Source: Hsuehochloa calcarea
Taxonomy: Eukaryota; Streptophyta; Magnoliopsida; Poales; Poaceae
Direction: 5' to 3'
NCBI GenBank assembly: GCA_036346395.1
Contig: CM070603.1
Coordinates: 29,607,045-29,671,044, forward strand
DNA: 64,000 nucleotides
Positions 21,946 to 33,620 of the stretch are shown in pieces. The notes below the pieces were generated by a model that did not search any database, was not told the origin of the DNA, and saw nothing but the letters and a program-made list of their open reading frames with translations. The position numbers were made by a program, and so were the translations under genes. Numbering within the stretch: the first letter of the stretch is position 1; each line of letters starts with the position of its first letter.

Positions 21946-23815
21946 CAATTCGCATTGACACAATCTCCTATCTTGCAATTGCCCGATTTCAATGCTGAAT
22001 TTATTGTTGAGTGTGATGCATCAGGATATGGTTTTGGTGCAGTTTTACATCAAGGCACCGGCGCGATTGCCTTTTTCAGTAGCCCAATTGCACCTTGCCA
22101 TGCGTCCCTCGTAGCCTATGAGCAAGAATTAATTGGTCTCATCCAAGCAGTTCGTCATTGGCATCCTTACTTGTGGGGTGAGAGTTTCTGGTACATATTG
22201 TTCATTATAACTTGAAATTTTTACTGGATCAACGACTTTCGACAATCCCACAACATCATTGGGTTGGTAAGTTGCTCGGTTATGACTTTTCCATCGAGTA
22301 TAAACCCGACAACACAAACGTCGTGGCTGACTCTTTGTCCAGGCAAGACATAGATATCCCATTAGCATCACTAGCAATTTCCTTGCCACAATTTTTGCTT
22401 TTTGCTACTTGCGCAAGAGCCTCCAAGATGACCCAACAATCTAGTCTCTGCAGTCGACTATTGCAGATGGTCATCAGATGGGTCCCTGGGCAATCACCGA
22501 TGGGTTTATCACACATAATGGTCGTATATATGTCCCAGTAATAACAACATTTGTATCTTCTATTCTTCAACTAACCCATGGAACCGATCATGAAGGTATT
22601 CAAAAAACACTTCATCGTCTTCACACTGATTTTCATGTCCTAAATGCTCGCATAATCGTCCAGGACTATATTCGCTCTTGTGATACTTGTCAACGTAATA
22701 AAGGAGAACAATTGCATCCGTTGGATTGCTTTAGCCTTTGGACGTACCCTCGACTGTTTGGGCACATATTTCTATGGATTTCATAGAAGGACTTCCCGTA
22801 TTCATGGCAAGGTAGTGATTCTCACAGTGGTAGATCGTTTCTCTATATATGCATATTTTATTCCATTGGTTCATCCCTACACAGCTTATTCCGTGGCTTA
22901 ATTATTATTTAGTGAGATCATTTATCTCCATGGTATTCCGACATCTATTGTCAGTGACCGTGATCTAGTTTTTACCCGTAATTTTTGGTCGGAACTCTTT
23001 AGATTGGCAGGAGTTAAGATGCTTCTCAGTTCTGCCTTTCACCCTCAATCCGATGGACAATCTGAAGTGGTTAATAAGACTATTGTCATGTATCTTCACT
23101 ATTTGACTGGGGATCGTCCTAAACAATGGCTTCATTCGTTACCTTGGGCCGAATATTGTTATAATACCCCATTCCAGACATCACTTCGTGCGTCTCCTTT
23201 TAAGGTGGTTTATGGATGGGAACCCCCAACTTTGTGTTCTTATGATCACAGGAGTACGCGACTTCCATCTGTGGATAGACTGCTTCTGGATCGAGACAAT
23301 TTTTTGCTAGAGATTCATGATCGTTTATTGTTGGCACAACAAACTTATAAGCGCCAGTATGACAAAAATCATCGTGAGCTGGAATTTTTGGAAGGTCAAT
23401 GGGTTTGGTTTCGTTTACATCATCGTCTGACCACATCATTGTCGCTGTCCTCAAGAGGGAAATTGGGACCTCGTTGTTTTGGGCCTTATCAAATTCTTAA
23501 GAAAATCGGGTCAGTGGCTTATCATTTGCAATTGCCGCCTCGTGCAAAGATTCATGATGTGTTTCACGTTAGCTTGTTGAAATCGTTTGTTGGTCCTTCT
23601 CCACAAGTGCTTCCACCATTGCGTACTATTTTGAATGGTAGGGTTTGTCCTCAACCGGCTAAAGTGCTTAAGGCTCGCCGGGCTCATGATCGTCTACAAA
23701 TTTTGGTTCAACGGGAAAATACAGCCATCACAAATGCATCTTGGGAAGATTTAGAGCAATTTCAACAGCTCTATCCTTTATTCAAGCTAGAGGATGAGCT
23801 ATTTGAAAAGGTGGG
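21946..23815 (+). pseudogene. Ty3/gypsy pol fragment: RNase H, integrase, chromodomain tail
   Basis: In order, across frame breaks, it shows: the RNase H core (FIVECDASGYGFGAVL, about 21990-22040); an RNase H tail (NVVADSLSRQD, about 22315); the integrase zinc finger (H...H ... SCDTCQRNKG, about 22580-22700); the first integrase Asp (VVDRFSIYAYF, about 22829); the second Asp (VSDRDLVF, about 22950); and the Glu region (HPQSDGQSEVVN, about 23040-23075). A GPY/F-type segment follows (CFGPYQILKKIGSVAYHLQLP, about 23477), then a chromodomain-like end (ASWEDLEQFQQLYP, about 23730). Reverse transcriptase and gag are missing. Stops and shifts at about 22215, 22785 and 22900 break the frame; the last 335-codon frame (23004-24011) runs past the real end. 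Confidence 0.85.
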
Positions 23816-24365
23816 ATATATGTCATGTGGGGCATCACGTACAAGCGACGCAAGAAGCAGATGGTGGCTGGAGCATCATCACATTTTGTTTCAGTTGTGT
23901 CGGCTGAGTTACGAAGTGTGTCAGATTAGTAATGGTAGGCTCTGTAGCTTTTCCAATTCAGTCGTTCTAGTTCAGTATACATTATCGATTATGTTTCGTA
24001 GTTGCTATTAGGAAATATCTACTAGTTCTTTCTGCAGTTGCATTACAATACTTAGTCAAGATTGTTAGGCTCTCTATTTAATCAGAGAGTGGTTTTACAT
24101 TTGAGGCAAGCAATAGATATCTTAAAACCCCAACTCTGTCTTCTCCTCTGTCTCTATCGCCTCCCGTATCTCGGTCGCACAACTCCTTGCGTCACGGCGT
24201 TCCACCACGTCGTTGAGGCTCGAGAATTTGATACAATCCTCAACACAACTACAACCTGCATTCTAACACGTCTTTATCGATTCGTTCTCCTAACATCCAC
24301 ACAGAAACTTTATCCATCTCTTGATTCAGTTCAATTGGGAGCAGCTAAGCAGCTTAACTTCTAAA
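23816..24365 (+). repeat. Probable 3' LTR of the gypsy fragment
   Basis: After the pol frame and a purine-rich GAAAAGGTGGGATATA comes about 500 bp beginning TGTCATGTGGGGCATCACG. It carries a leader-like C-rich region (CTCTGTCTCTATCGCCTCCC, about 24148) and ends near 24310-24365. No second copy is in the window, so the borders are uncertain. Confidence 0.4.
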
Positions 24366-26080
24366 AGGACATTTTGATACCTCCTTGCATTTGTGGTAGT
24401 GATTAGGCCAGTTCTTGATCTTACTAGCATATCAATTTCTTGTGTGCAACTCGACATCTTAAATTAGTAGTCAAGATATCTGTATTATGTGAGAGATGAT
24501 ATGTTGGCAATTTGTCATTTCAATTGACATTAAAAGGCTCTTTAGACCGATTCCTTGCTTAAGGTATTAAAGTAGCATTCTTATTAACAATGTTCATATA
24601 TACTGCACATAGATTGAATGAAGCTGTTATGCATTTTAGATAGAGCATCAAGGAAATCAGTATTGTAATTGAATTGTTTTTGTTGTGTTGAAATAAATAA
24701 AATGTTGTGTTGAAATATGGATTTGCAACTTCATTAGTTGTCCCGGTTGTTGGGATGGCAACTACAAACTTGGAATGGATGAAGTAATTCTGTCCATTGG
24801 AATTGTTTTCCCTGTCTACGCACATACAAATTTTGTTATGCTGGTATGCAAAGCTTGGTTTTGCACAAAGGAACATATGGCATATAAATTTCTTCTATGC
24901 AGGGTCTAGTAGCCAAAAGATTGAGACTTGGTTGGCCAGAAGTTGAATTGGTGGAAAATTACAGTCCCATGGTGCAAAGATCACTTGTATGAGGTAACAG
25001 TAAAACAAATAACTATTACTTTCTTTAGCCACCTGTAGTAAATTCACATAACCAAGTTATGTAATTTTCAAGTTGTATTTTTCCTCATTTTCATGTACTC
25101 ATAATCATTATTATCTTGTGGGGACTGGGAGAATGAAGGGTTGACAATCAAATCCTTGGCTTTATTCCAAGAATAATGATCAAGTTAGTACATGTTACTA
25201 ATTAGTCAAACTAACATCATTTTTTTAATTTCATCTTCTTTCCTATGTGAGGAACCTAAATCATTTGCACACGTTACTAATGAGTAAAACTAGCATCTTT
25301 TTTTTTGTTTGGGATATTGCATCCTTATTTCACAATTTCATCTATATTGTATTGTAGTTTGTATGTACTTGTGAACTTACTTTTTTGTCCTAATTGCTAT
25401 AATTTTTCTACATGTGCATGCTACAGTACTGTGCTGATGATGATGATCAAACGCTACGTATATCCACCCCTTTAATTGATGAAAGTTGTCGATATGGATA
25501 TGTTTAAAGTGTTATTTGGTTAATTGTACACATTATTCTCTCTAATCGACACCCCAGTGTTTGTTAGTTAAGTGAATTTGAATTTGGCTTTAGGTCTCCC
25601 CATTTTTTAGGAGCTCCAAAATGTTGATTACCTTGTAAGTTGTTGATGGTTGTAGGTATGAACAATTTTTTGGTACTGTCTCATTGCTCTATTATCTTCT
25701 GTGACTGTACATTGGAAGTATCAATAAATGTTTTCTTTAAATGGAAGGACATGTGCACATTTCTAAGAACAAATATAGTAGTTAAAATTTATCTCTTTTG
25801 ATATTGTAATTTGTATATTTTTCCCTACTCCTAGTGTACTCTAATATTTCAATTGTACCAATGAATATTACAAAGAAATAAAGTTATTTTCTTCACAGCA
25901 AGAACTGCAATGTGGTGCACCTCGAGTTATATTCTCCAATGTTAATTCTTTAATAATTTTTATTTGTAAATTGTTGCAAAAATATTGAGAAAGTAACATG
26001 TTTGTCATGGATACAAATGCATAAATGGTAGTTGTGTAAAGATAAAAGTTCGATACTATTAATAATTATTTATTGTAGTT
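24366..26080. other. Unassigned AT-rich interior of the composite element
   Basis: No domain-bearing frame. A short stretch at about 24900-24995 (AG/GGTCTAGTAGCC ... ATGAG/GTAACAG) looks like an exon between splice sites but matches nothing I can name. Two similar phrases (ACTAATTAGTCAAACTAACATC at 25197, ACTAATGAGTAAAACTAGCATC at 25270) indicate a small degenerate repeat. Confidence 0.3.
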
Positions 26081-26504
26081 ATTTATTTATGTAATAATTG
26101 TTGTTAATTGAAGTTTATGGTGTTAATTGTTGTCTATTGTGTTAATTGCGGTATATTGCGTTAATTATCGTCAAATGCGATCAATTGCATTAATTGTGGT
26201 AGTCATAGTTAATTGTAGTCAATTCCGTTAATTATAGTCAATTGCGTTAGTTGATGTTAATTATCGTTAAATGTCATTAAATCATCAATTGCATTAATTG
26301 TTGTTAAATGGTATCAAACAAGCCATTATGTGCCTCAGGGGCATTTCAGGCATTCCCTATCTTAGAAGCTGTAGCCAGCCTACCTAAAAGCTAGACAACC
26401 AAACACCAAACCTCTTTAGCTCAGTCGTTCAACCTCACCTGCTCAACTCATGACCACGAAGCCGGCAGCTTTTGAGAAAAGCTACAACCGTGCCAAACAA
26501 CCCC
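26081..26504 (-). repeat. Right minisatellite and terminal inverted repeat arm
   Basis: 26090-26290 is an array of TTAATTGT/GTCAATTGCGTTAATT words. 26290-26504 is the reverse complement of the left arm, ending CCAAACAACCCC before TAA. Confidence 0.7.
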
Positions 26505-29500
26505 TAAACTTTCGTAGAGTAACTCATGTTAAATTGGTAGGAAGACCGTTCATGTTTTTATCTGTCAATTGATAGCACTTGTCCTGGCCTCGTGCTCCTC
26601 GCTTATATCATGTAACAAGTTTTGAGTCTAACTAACATAATATTATAGTAACATATGCAAAAAAAAAAAAAAATGGACCATCGTGGTGGCCACGTAAGAG
26701 TATTAGTGAGTTCAATGTACTTTCTAAATAACAACGAGAGATCTAGATGAGGTGGGGTGGGGTTTGGTTTTTGCCCTATCTGGTCAGCCTGGGCAATTTT
26801 AGTTCCATGTATTTTAAAAAGTAAGAAACATGTTATTTTCTAAACTTAATCGACACATTATCGTAAAACTATTGATATTTAAAGATCAACTTGTAACAAT
26901 GGTAACAAATATCTTTGAAAGAGCAAATACTAGTTAATATTGCATTATAGTTTCATGTATTTTAAAAAGTAAAAGTCATATTATTTACTAAACTTGATTT
27001 GATATATTACCATAAATCACTGGTATTTAAAGACCAACTTGTAACAATGGAAAGACCAACTTGTAACAATGGTAAAAAAATGTATTTGAAATAACAAATA
27101 CTAGTTAATATTGTACTATCATAGCTTGTAGGATAAATATTAATCCATATAAAAATAAATAATATTCGTGTGATCGGGACGGGCGACCTCTAACTTGCAT
27201 CCACCCACTCTAGTGCGGGATTGGGCGGATTATGGCCGGGTTGGGGCAGAGCGCCTTGTGTCGGTGAGAGGCAAGATGGGGTCCTACGGCTTATTTGGTT
27301 TCTGACCCCAGGTAGCCATACTAAAACCTAGGCAATGCCAAAAATTAGGCAAGAAAATGGTGTTTGGATCGTGACCATAACAATTTAAGGAAAATGCTGA
27401 AATTTATGTGTTTGGATTGCAGTCATGCCAAAATTTGTTAAAATTATGAGTATGGCATGTGGGTCCTGCATAACATCTATCTTTTTGCACCAAAATATGC
27501 CAACATGGGTTGATTAAATGACAAGGAAAATAATGGTTCAAATGGATCACAAATCAGATACTCGGTTTAGAAAATATCATCATTTAAAGCTTGTTAATCA
27601 AACCATTAATGCATTTAAGGTAACCAACCCCTGCTGCGATATCACTAAAGCAAAGAGCTACGGCTGCAAAACACGATTGAGTCAGCTTCGGTTTAGCTTC
27701 CGCACAGAGCGCATGAAGGACACAGGCGTTGCCAATTTTTTGTGGGTGGTACCAAAATTTGGCAACAAGTCAAATCATAGTTAAATTTTATGGGCATTAT
27801 CAAATTTTGATTTGGTTCATTTGGACGCGAATTTTCAAACACGGTAAGAATTGAATTGTTCAATTGCATTAATTGCGGTAGTCATAGTTAATTGTAGTCA
27901 ATTCCGTTAATTATAGTCAATTGCGTTAGTTGACGTTAATTATCGTTAAATGTCATTAAATCATCAATTGCATTAATTGCTGTTAAATGGTATCAAACAA
28001 GCCATTATGTGCCTGAGAGGCATTTCAGGCATTCCCTATCTTAGAAGCTGTAGCCAGCCTACCTAAAAGCTAGACAACCAAACACCAAACCTCTTTAGCT
28101 CAGTCGTTCAACCTTGCAGCCGTTCAGCCCGACAGCTTAGCCGAAAGCCGCTTTTGAGAAAAGCTACAACCGTGCCAAACAACCCCTAAACTTTCGTAGA
28201 GTAACTCATGTTAAATTGGTAGGAAGACCGTTCATGTTTTTATCTGTCAATTGATAGCACTTGTCCTGGCCTCGTGCTCCTCGCTTATATCATGTAACAA
28301 GTTTTGAGTCTAACTAACATAATATTATAGTAACATATGCAAAAAAAAAAATGGACCATCGTGGTGGCCACAGAAGAGTATTAGTGAGTTCAATGTACTT
28401 TCTAAATAACAACAGAGATCTAGATGAGGTGGGGTGGGGTTTGGTTTTTGCCCCGGCTCTAATCGGGTCGGGGCAATTTTTAGTTCCATGTATTTTAAAA
28501 AGTAAGAAACATGTTATTTTCTAAACTTAATCGACACATTATCGTAAAACTATTGATATTTAAAGATCAACTTGTAACAATGGTAACAAATATCTTTGAA
28601 AGAGCAAATACTAGTTAATATTGCATTATAGTTTCATGTATTTTAAAAAGTAAAAGTCATATTATTTACTAAACTTGATTTGATATATTACCATAAATCA
28701 CTGGTATTTAAAGACCAACTTGTAACAATGGAAAGACCAACTTGTAACAATGGTAAAAATGTATTTGAAATAACAAATACTAGTTAATATTGTACTATCA
28801 TAGCTTGTAGGATAAATATTAATCCATATAAAAATAAATAATATTTGTGTGATCGGGACGGGCGACCTCTAACTTGCATCCACCCACTCTAGTGCGGGAT
28901 TGGGCGGATTATGGCCGGGTTGGGGCAGAGTGCCTTGTGTCGGTGAGGGGCAAGATGGGGACCTACGGCTTATTTGGTTTCTGACCCCAGGTAGCCATAC
29001 TAAAACCTAGGCAATGCCAAAAATTAGGCAAGAAAATGGTGTTTGGATCGTGACCATAACAATTTAAGGAAAATGCTGAAATTTATGTGTTTGGATTGCA
29101 GTTATGCCAAAATTTATTAAAATTATGAGTATGGCATGTGGGTCCTGCATGACACCTATCTTTTTGCACCAAAATATGTCAACATGGGTTTTATTTTGTT
29201 GATTAAATGATAAGGAAAATAATTGTTCAAATGGATCACAAATCAGATACTCGGTTTAGAAAATATCATCATTTAAAGCTTGTTAATCAAACCATTAATG
29301 CATTTAAGGTAACCAACCCCTGGCTGCGATATCACTAAAGCAAAGAGCTACGGGCTGCCAAAACACAGTTGAGCCGCTCGGATTTCGCCCCGCACAGAGC
29401 GCATGAAGGACACAGGCGTTGCCAATTTTTTGTGGGTGGTACCAAAATTTGGCAACAAGTCAAATCATAGTTAAATTTTATGGGCATTATCAAATTTTGA

Positions 29501-29551
29501 TTTGGTTCATTTGGACGCGGGAATTTTCAAACACGGTAAGAATTGAATTGT
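26182..29551 (+). repeat. Tandem duplication, two copies of about 1.68 kb
   Basis: Copy 1 is 26182-27860 and copy 2 is 27861-29551. The unit begins in the right arm of the TIR element, includes its terminus and then about 1.35 kb of flanking DNA. The join is at TTGAATTGTT/CAATTGCATT. Most of the length is almost identical. Differences are clustered (for example 26433-26463 against 28113-28151, 26776-26797 against 28454-28478, and 27675-27705 against 29360-29393). The flank lacks a gene; a short frame (27518-27784) is not conserved in register between copies. Confidence 0.9.
27289..27850. mobile_element. MITE-like element inside the duplicated flank (copy 1)
   Basis: It starts near GGCTTATTTGGTTTCTGACC and ends near TTGGTTCATTTGGACGCGAATTTTCAAACACGG, with repeated GCCAAAATT/AATTTGGC words in both orientations and TTTGG-type ends typical of Harbinger/Tourist or hAT MITEs. 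A second copy lies at about 28968-29541 through the tandem duplication. Ends were not fixed. Confidence 0.4.
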
Positions 29552-29559
29552 TTTACGGT

Positions 29560-29979
29560 AAAATTCCTGAAAAAAAGGTCCTGTTGAAATTCCTTCGAGC
29601 CCTAACCGGGCCTTAGTCATAGCCGAAGGCTCATCGTGTCTACTGATATCGACAGGTGCCTTGTCAAGGCCTACAGAACACATCAACCGAGCACACCGCA
29701 GGTCTTGGGCTCCTAGTCCATCAACGACAGCCCAGCCCAGCCCAACGATACTCAGCCCAGACCCCTCAGCAAAACCCCGAAGCCTACGTGGCATATCCGA
29801 TCCCTCCCATTGGCCAGGCCACGGCACCACACCGCGTGGGCCCACCTCTCTCCTTCCCCCCATTCCTGCGAACCTTCCCCTTGCTTCCTCCCTAAGCAAA
29901 ACTGAACTACACGAGCCCACTATATAAACGCCGACCAGAGAGCGCGACGAAAAAACTTCTTACCATCACACCTCCATCA
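29560..29979 (+). promoter_or_regulatory. Promoter and 5' UTR of the bZIP gene
   Basis: A TATA box TATATAA is at 29921-29927, about 53 bp before the ATG at 29980. An ATTGG box (29809-29813) lies five bases from CCACG (29819-29823), an arrangement close to ER-stress elements that pair a CCAAT/ATTGG box with CCACG. TACGTGG at 29785-29791 is an ACGT-core bZIP site. Spacing differs from the canonical ERSE (9) and ERSE-II (1), so function is inferred. Confidence 0.55.
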
Positions 29980-31819
29980 ATGGACGCCGACCTTGACCTC
30001 GACGCCCTCCTCGCCTCCTTCTCCGGCGACTCCGCCGCCGTCTCGGACCTCCTCGCCCCGTCTCCTTCCCCGCCGACACTGACGCCGCCCGATGCGGAGG
30101 CCGGATCGCCGGAGTCGGTGACCTCTCGGCCGAGCCCTCCAAGGGAGGAGGTGCTGTCGGAGATCGAGAGGTTCCTGATGGAGGAGGAGCCTGCGGAGGC
30201 GGACGGGGCGGAGGGGATCAGCGTGGAGGAGTTCTTCGACGCGCTGTTCGACGGCGGGGAGGAGGAGAAGGAGAGTGAGGCGGGGGGAAGTACGGATGGG
30301 GACTCCGGGAAGGAGAACGAGGTGGCGCCGGATGCGGAGAAAGTGCAGGTGGATGGCGATGATCCCATCAGCAAGAAGAAGAGGAGGTACGGCAATTTTG
30401 TTATGTTATCGCAGGGCATATCAATCATCTAAAAATTATGGATTTTGCTTGTTTGTAAAATTTGTGAAGTACATCCTAGATAGCTATGAATGATGCTTAG
30501 GTTTTAGTTGAATATTAGTAATGTTGTACATAGAGTATCAGTGTCATACTTAAGCTAACTCATAATGCTAGCCATGAGTAAAATTGTAAGAACTAGTAAA
30601 ACTTCAGTTGTGCCTGCATAGGGTGAATCGTACTTAATAATGGGACAAATTTTCTATACCGATTACTGATCTTGAAGAGATTCAAAGTCATGATTTTGTG
30701 TAGGTGTAAATCACAAAATGTATTCAATTTGCATTGCTGGTCATGTGAGGATTTCAGGGTTGGGGAAAACGGTTACATTTGCATGCACATCCATGTTGGT
30801 CCGCACGCTATTCAGTATATATTTTTGTCACCAGTTGGGAATAATCCGGTTTAAGAAGTGAAGATGAATATTTTTAATTGCAAGTGCAGTTGGGCAATAT
30901 AGTCTCATAATAGCGGTATGTGTTGTGAATTTATTAGGCAAATGATGAACAAGGATTCTGCCATGAAATCGAGGGAGAGGAAGAAGATGTATATAAAGGA
31001 CTTGGAGACGAAGAGCAAGTATCTTGAAGCGGAGTGTCGCCGCCTCAGCTACGCACTCCAGTGCTGCGCAGCTGAGAACATGGCACTGCGCCAGAGCATG
31101 CTGAAGGATAGGCCTGTTGGTGCTCCCACAGCCATGCAGGAGTCTGCCGTACTCACGGGTAAGACACATCGACATATCGTTCTCATTTTCGTACTTCGCC
31201 ATTAACCTGGGCGAACAAATCGTTCTTGCCGATTGGTTTTGATTGGTCGGGCATGCATCAAACTTGTTACTTTCTTGATTGCACGTATCACTAACATCGT
31301 CCTGTGCTCATGTGACTTGAATTATAGATATGATCTATCAACCTAATTGGGTTATGTGACCCTCATGGACATAAATCTAGTTATCAATTATGATATCTGA
31401 TCATTTACTCAAAACATTTGTTGATCACGCTTGCTTTGCCTAGTGTTTTATTGCCCTGAGTTTGTCAGCCACCGATAGAAGTTGGCATGAACTGCATCCG
31501 GATTTCTATAATTTTCCAGGGCGATTCTTATCGTAATTCTAATGCTAAATGCAATCGTTTCCTGTTTGCAGAAACCCTGCCGCTGGTTTCCCTGCTTTGG
31601 CTCGTGAGCATCGTGTGCCTATTCCCAATGCCCGGTCTACCCAACCGAAGTCCGGTGCCTCCAAGCAGCACCGGAAGAGATCTCGTGATGGTAGCCGGAA
31701 AGACAAGCAGTGACAAGCCAGAGACAGTGGAGCTCATTCTCCATGGAAGGCGTTGCAAGGGCACGAGGGCGAGGATCAAGTTAGATACCTTACCGTTGCA
31801 TGCAGCTGCTGCTTGCTAG
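29980..31819 (+). CDS. bZIP50: Membrane-anchored bZIP factor of the ER stress response (bZIP60 type)
   Basis: Exons 29980-30386, 30938-31158 and 31572-31819 have GT/AG borders and consistent phases and give 291 residues. The start MDADLDLDALLASFSGD and acidic N-terminus match rice OsbZIP50 (also named OsbZIP74). The basic region (KKKRRQMMNKDSAMKSRERK, residues 132-151) has the Asn-x7-Arg signature (N140, R148). Zipper leucines are at 158, 165, 172 and 186. Residues 212-228 (LPLVSLLWLVSIVCLFP) form one membrane span, and RRCKGTRARIK is the conserved luminal tail seen in Arabidopsis bZIP60. In the family the unspliced protein sits in the ER membrane; IRE1 cuts the mRNA so that a nuclear form without the span is made. 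The hairpin and alternative frame at 31571-31713 support this here. The gene stands alone between transposon blocks. Confidence 0.92.
31571..31600 (+). promoter_or_regulatory. Candidate IRE1 splice hairpin and 20-nt cytoplasmic intron
   Basis: At the start of exon 3 GAAACC (31571-31576; in mRNA the G comes from exon 2) pairs perfectly with GGTTTC (31585-31590). The loop between them is CTGCCGCT, which fits the IRE1 loop rule C-x-G-x-x-G-x. Cutting after CTG (31579) and removing 20 nt (31580-31599) would shift the frame. The new frame stays open to TGA at 31711-31713, loses the membrane span and gains a basic stretch (KQHRKRSRDGSRKDK) fit for nuclear import. A 20-nt excision is what I recall for rice OsbZIP50. 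The second cut site was not matched to a clear hairpin, so its position is inferred. Confidence 0.6.
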
Positions 31820-33620
31820 GCTGCCAGCTTCTTGCAAATTTCCAGTCTGTATTGTAGTTAGCAAGCATATATATTGGCATGCCTATTATGTGTATCGTGC
31901 TCTGCTACTCCATATCCATGGACTATCTTTTGTTGCCCCCCCCGTTTTTAGTCAATTTCCCCTTGTTCTATGATCCCCTATCCAGACCAGTTTTGGAATC
32001 TGGCCTTTGTGTTGTCTTCTGGCTTATAATCTTGTTCTAGGGTATCTACAGTCCCACTCCTTATTTGCCTGCCTCCCTCTATCTGGAGGTATGGTACCAT
32101 GACATGATCAGATAGCTTGCTGAGAATCAATATGTTTGCTAAGATGAGATTAAATGAGATCAACAAAATGCAGTTATAAGAGTATCCTTAACCGCAAGTA
32201 TTATCATTTGTAACTTTTGAACAGTAAATGCAACCGCTATAAATTGTTCATAAGCAGATAAGCTCCTGTCATTTGAAGGTGTCGTGGTAGCTTCCAGAAT
32301 TATTTGCAGTCAGGAAAGATGTTAAAACTCGCTCCAGATCGGTAGTTTGTGTTAAAACTTATAAATCATCCGAATTACTCTACCGCTTCTGGTTGTTTCT
32401 TGAATCAATCACTGGATACATAATGACCAGCTGGTCCCAGTTATTTTGATTGTGACCCTGGAGTCCCAAGGAAGCTGCCGCCAAAGGACACTGCTGCTAG
32501 CCACTTGCTCCGGAGCCTGGACGACGAGGGCGCCATCAGCGCTTTGTGATTGGAGTTGGACAAGGCAAAAAGCAAAATCTTCCGGTGGCTACTCCCTCCG
32601 TCAGGTCCTAAAGGGTAAAATGGTCTTTTTATGGCTCTTAACGCGCGCCGGTTAAACAAGCTTGGCCTAAAAACCTAACGGAATAGTGGCAAAAGAGATG
32701 CAAATCTTCAGTGGTAGAGATTGGAGAATAGCACTCAACCCGGCGGTACAAAGAAATTTTCCATGCCACATGTCCTTGTGCAAATGTCACAACATCATAA
32801 GGTTTATGGTTCGAGATTTGGTTGAAGTTAGTGAGTAGACTTTATTAAATTGCATGCTTAAAGAATTGCAAAAGACCAGGTCTTAGGTACAGAGGTTGCA
32901 GTGTGTTTTGTCAAACGGCTGTATCGTGACCGATGAGGAGTAGAACTCAGAACTACTATCAAATATCAACTGAATAAGAGTAGGCCGGTTGCTTGCTTGC
33001 TTCATATCATGTGGAGATTGCCATGGTTGATGAGCTTTCTTCCTTCGTTGAAATGTAAAGGGGAAAAAGAGAGAGTTCCTAATGATTCTAGATAAAACTA
33101 ATCCTTATCTCAGTGTAAACTCGTGTAAACTTTTTTGTACAAGTTCAAAAGAATATCGCATAATTATTGAACACAAGGGTAGAACATTATATAACCTTCT
33201 AAGGTTTTAAGATGAAACTCAATTGCATTTGCAAATAGGGGTGGGGATAAGGTCTTACTACATGGCTCCATTTGTAAGTAGTCCTTACTTGTTCAATGTA
33301 ATGCATTGAAAAGTTAGATTTGGTATCTCGATATTTAATTAGGTCTTACTATCTGGCTCCATCCTTATTTGCAAGATATAGAAAAACTAAGTTTGGCAGG
33401 AGTAGAGGTTTTTTAGCCTTCATTCCTATCTTTTTGCTGCTTGGAAATTCATTTCAACTAGATTTGATCGAGCTTAATTCTGAAGTTTTGCAGGGTCATA
33501 CTTATGCATCAAAATTCACCAACAAGAAATATCCACATACATACAATACATGACTTAAATCCATAATATGTGGATGTTAGGATTTTAACCTTGATCTCCT
33601 TGCCAGACATTTAGTTACTT
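31820..33620. other. bZIP 3' UTR and intergenic DNA
   Basis: 31820 to about 32200 is the likely 3' UTR and flank of the bZIP gene. 32440-32660 is more GC-rich and contains ACTCCCTCCGTC (32591-32602), a Stowaway-type end without a matching partner. The rest to 33620 is AT-rich with no gene seen. Confidence 0.4.

Larger units (their letters stand above)
18191..26504. mobile_element. 8.3 kb composite TIR element carrying DGAT2 fragments (PIF/Harbinger-like ends)
   Basis: The left end starts GGCATGTTTGTTTCGGCTG and is preceded by TAA (18188-18190). The right end, read on the minus strand, starts GGGGTTGTTTGGCACGGTTG and is followed by TAA (26505-26507). The two arms match as an inverted repeat over about 170 bp (shared words GGTGTTTG, CTTTTAGGTAGGCTG and CAGCTTC). 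Each arm then continues into a minisatellite of AACGACA/TTAATTG-type words. A 3-bp TAA duplication with a GG..TGTTTGG start is typical of PIF/Harbinger elements. No transposase was found, so it would be non-autonomous. The cargo includes DGAT2 exons and a gypsy pol fragment, which is probably a later insertion. Superfamily assignment is inference. Confidence 0.6.

Noticed and set aside
32591..32602. Stowaway MITE end ACTCCCTCCGTC
   Set aside because: No inverted partner or TA duplication nearby; may be a fragment or chance.
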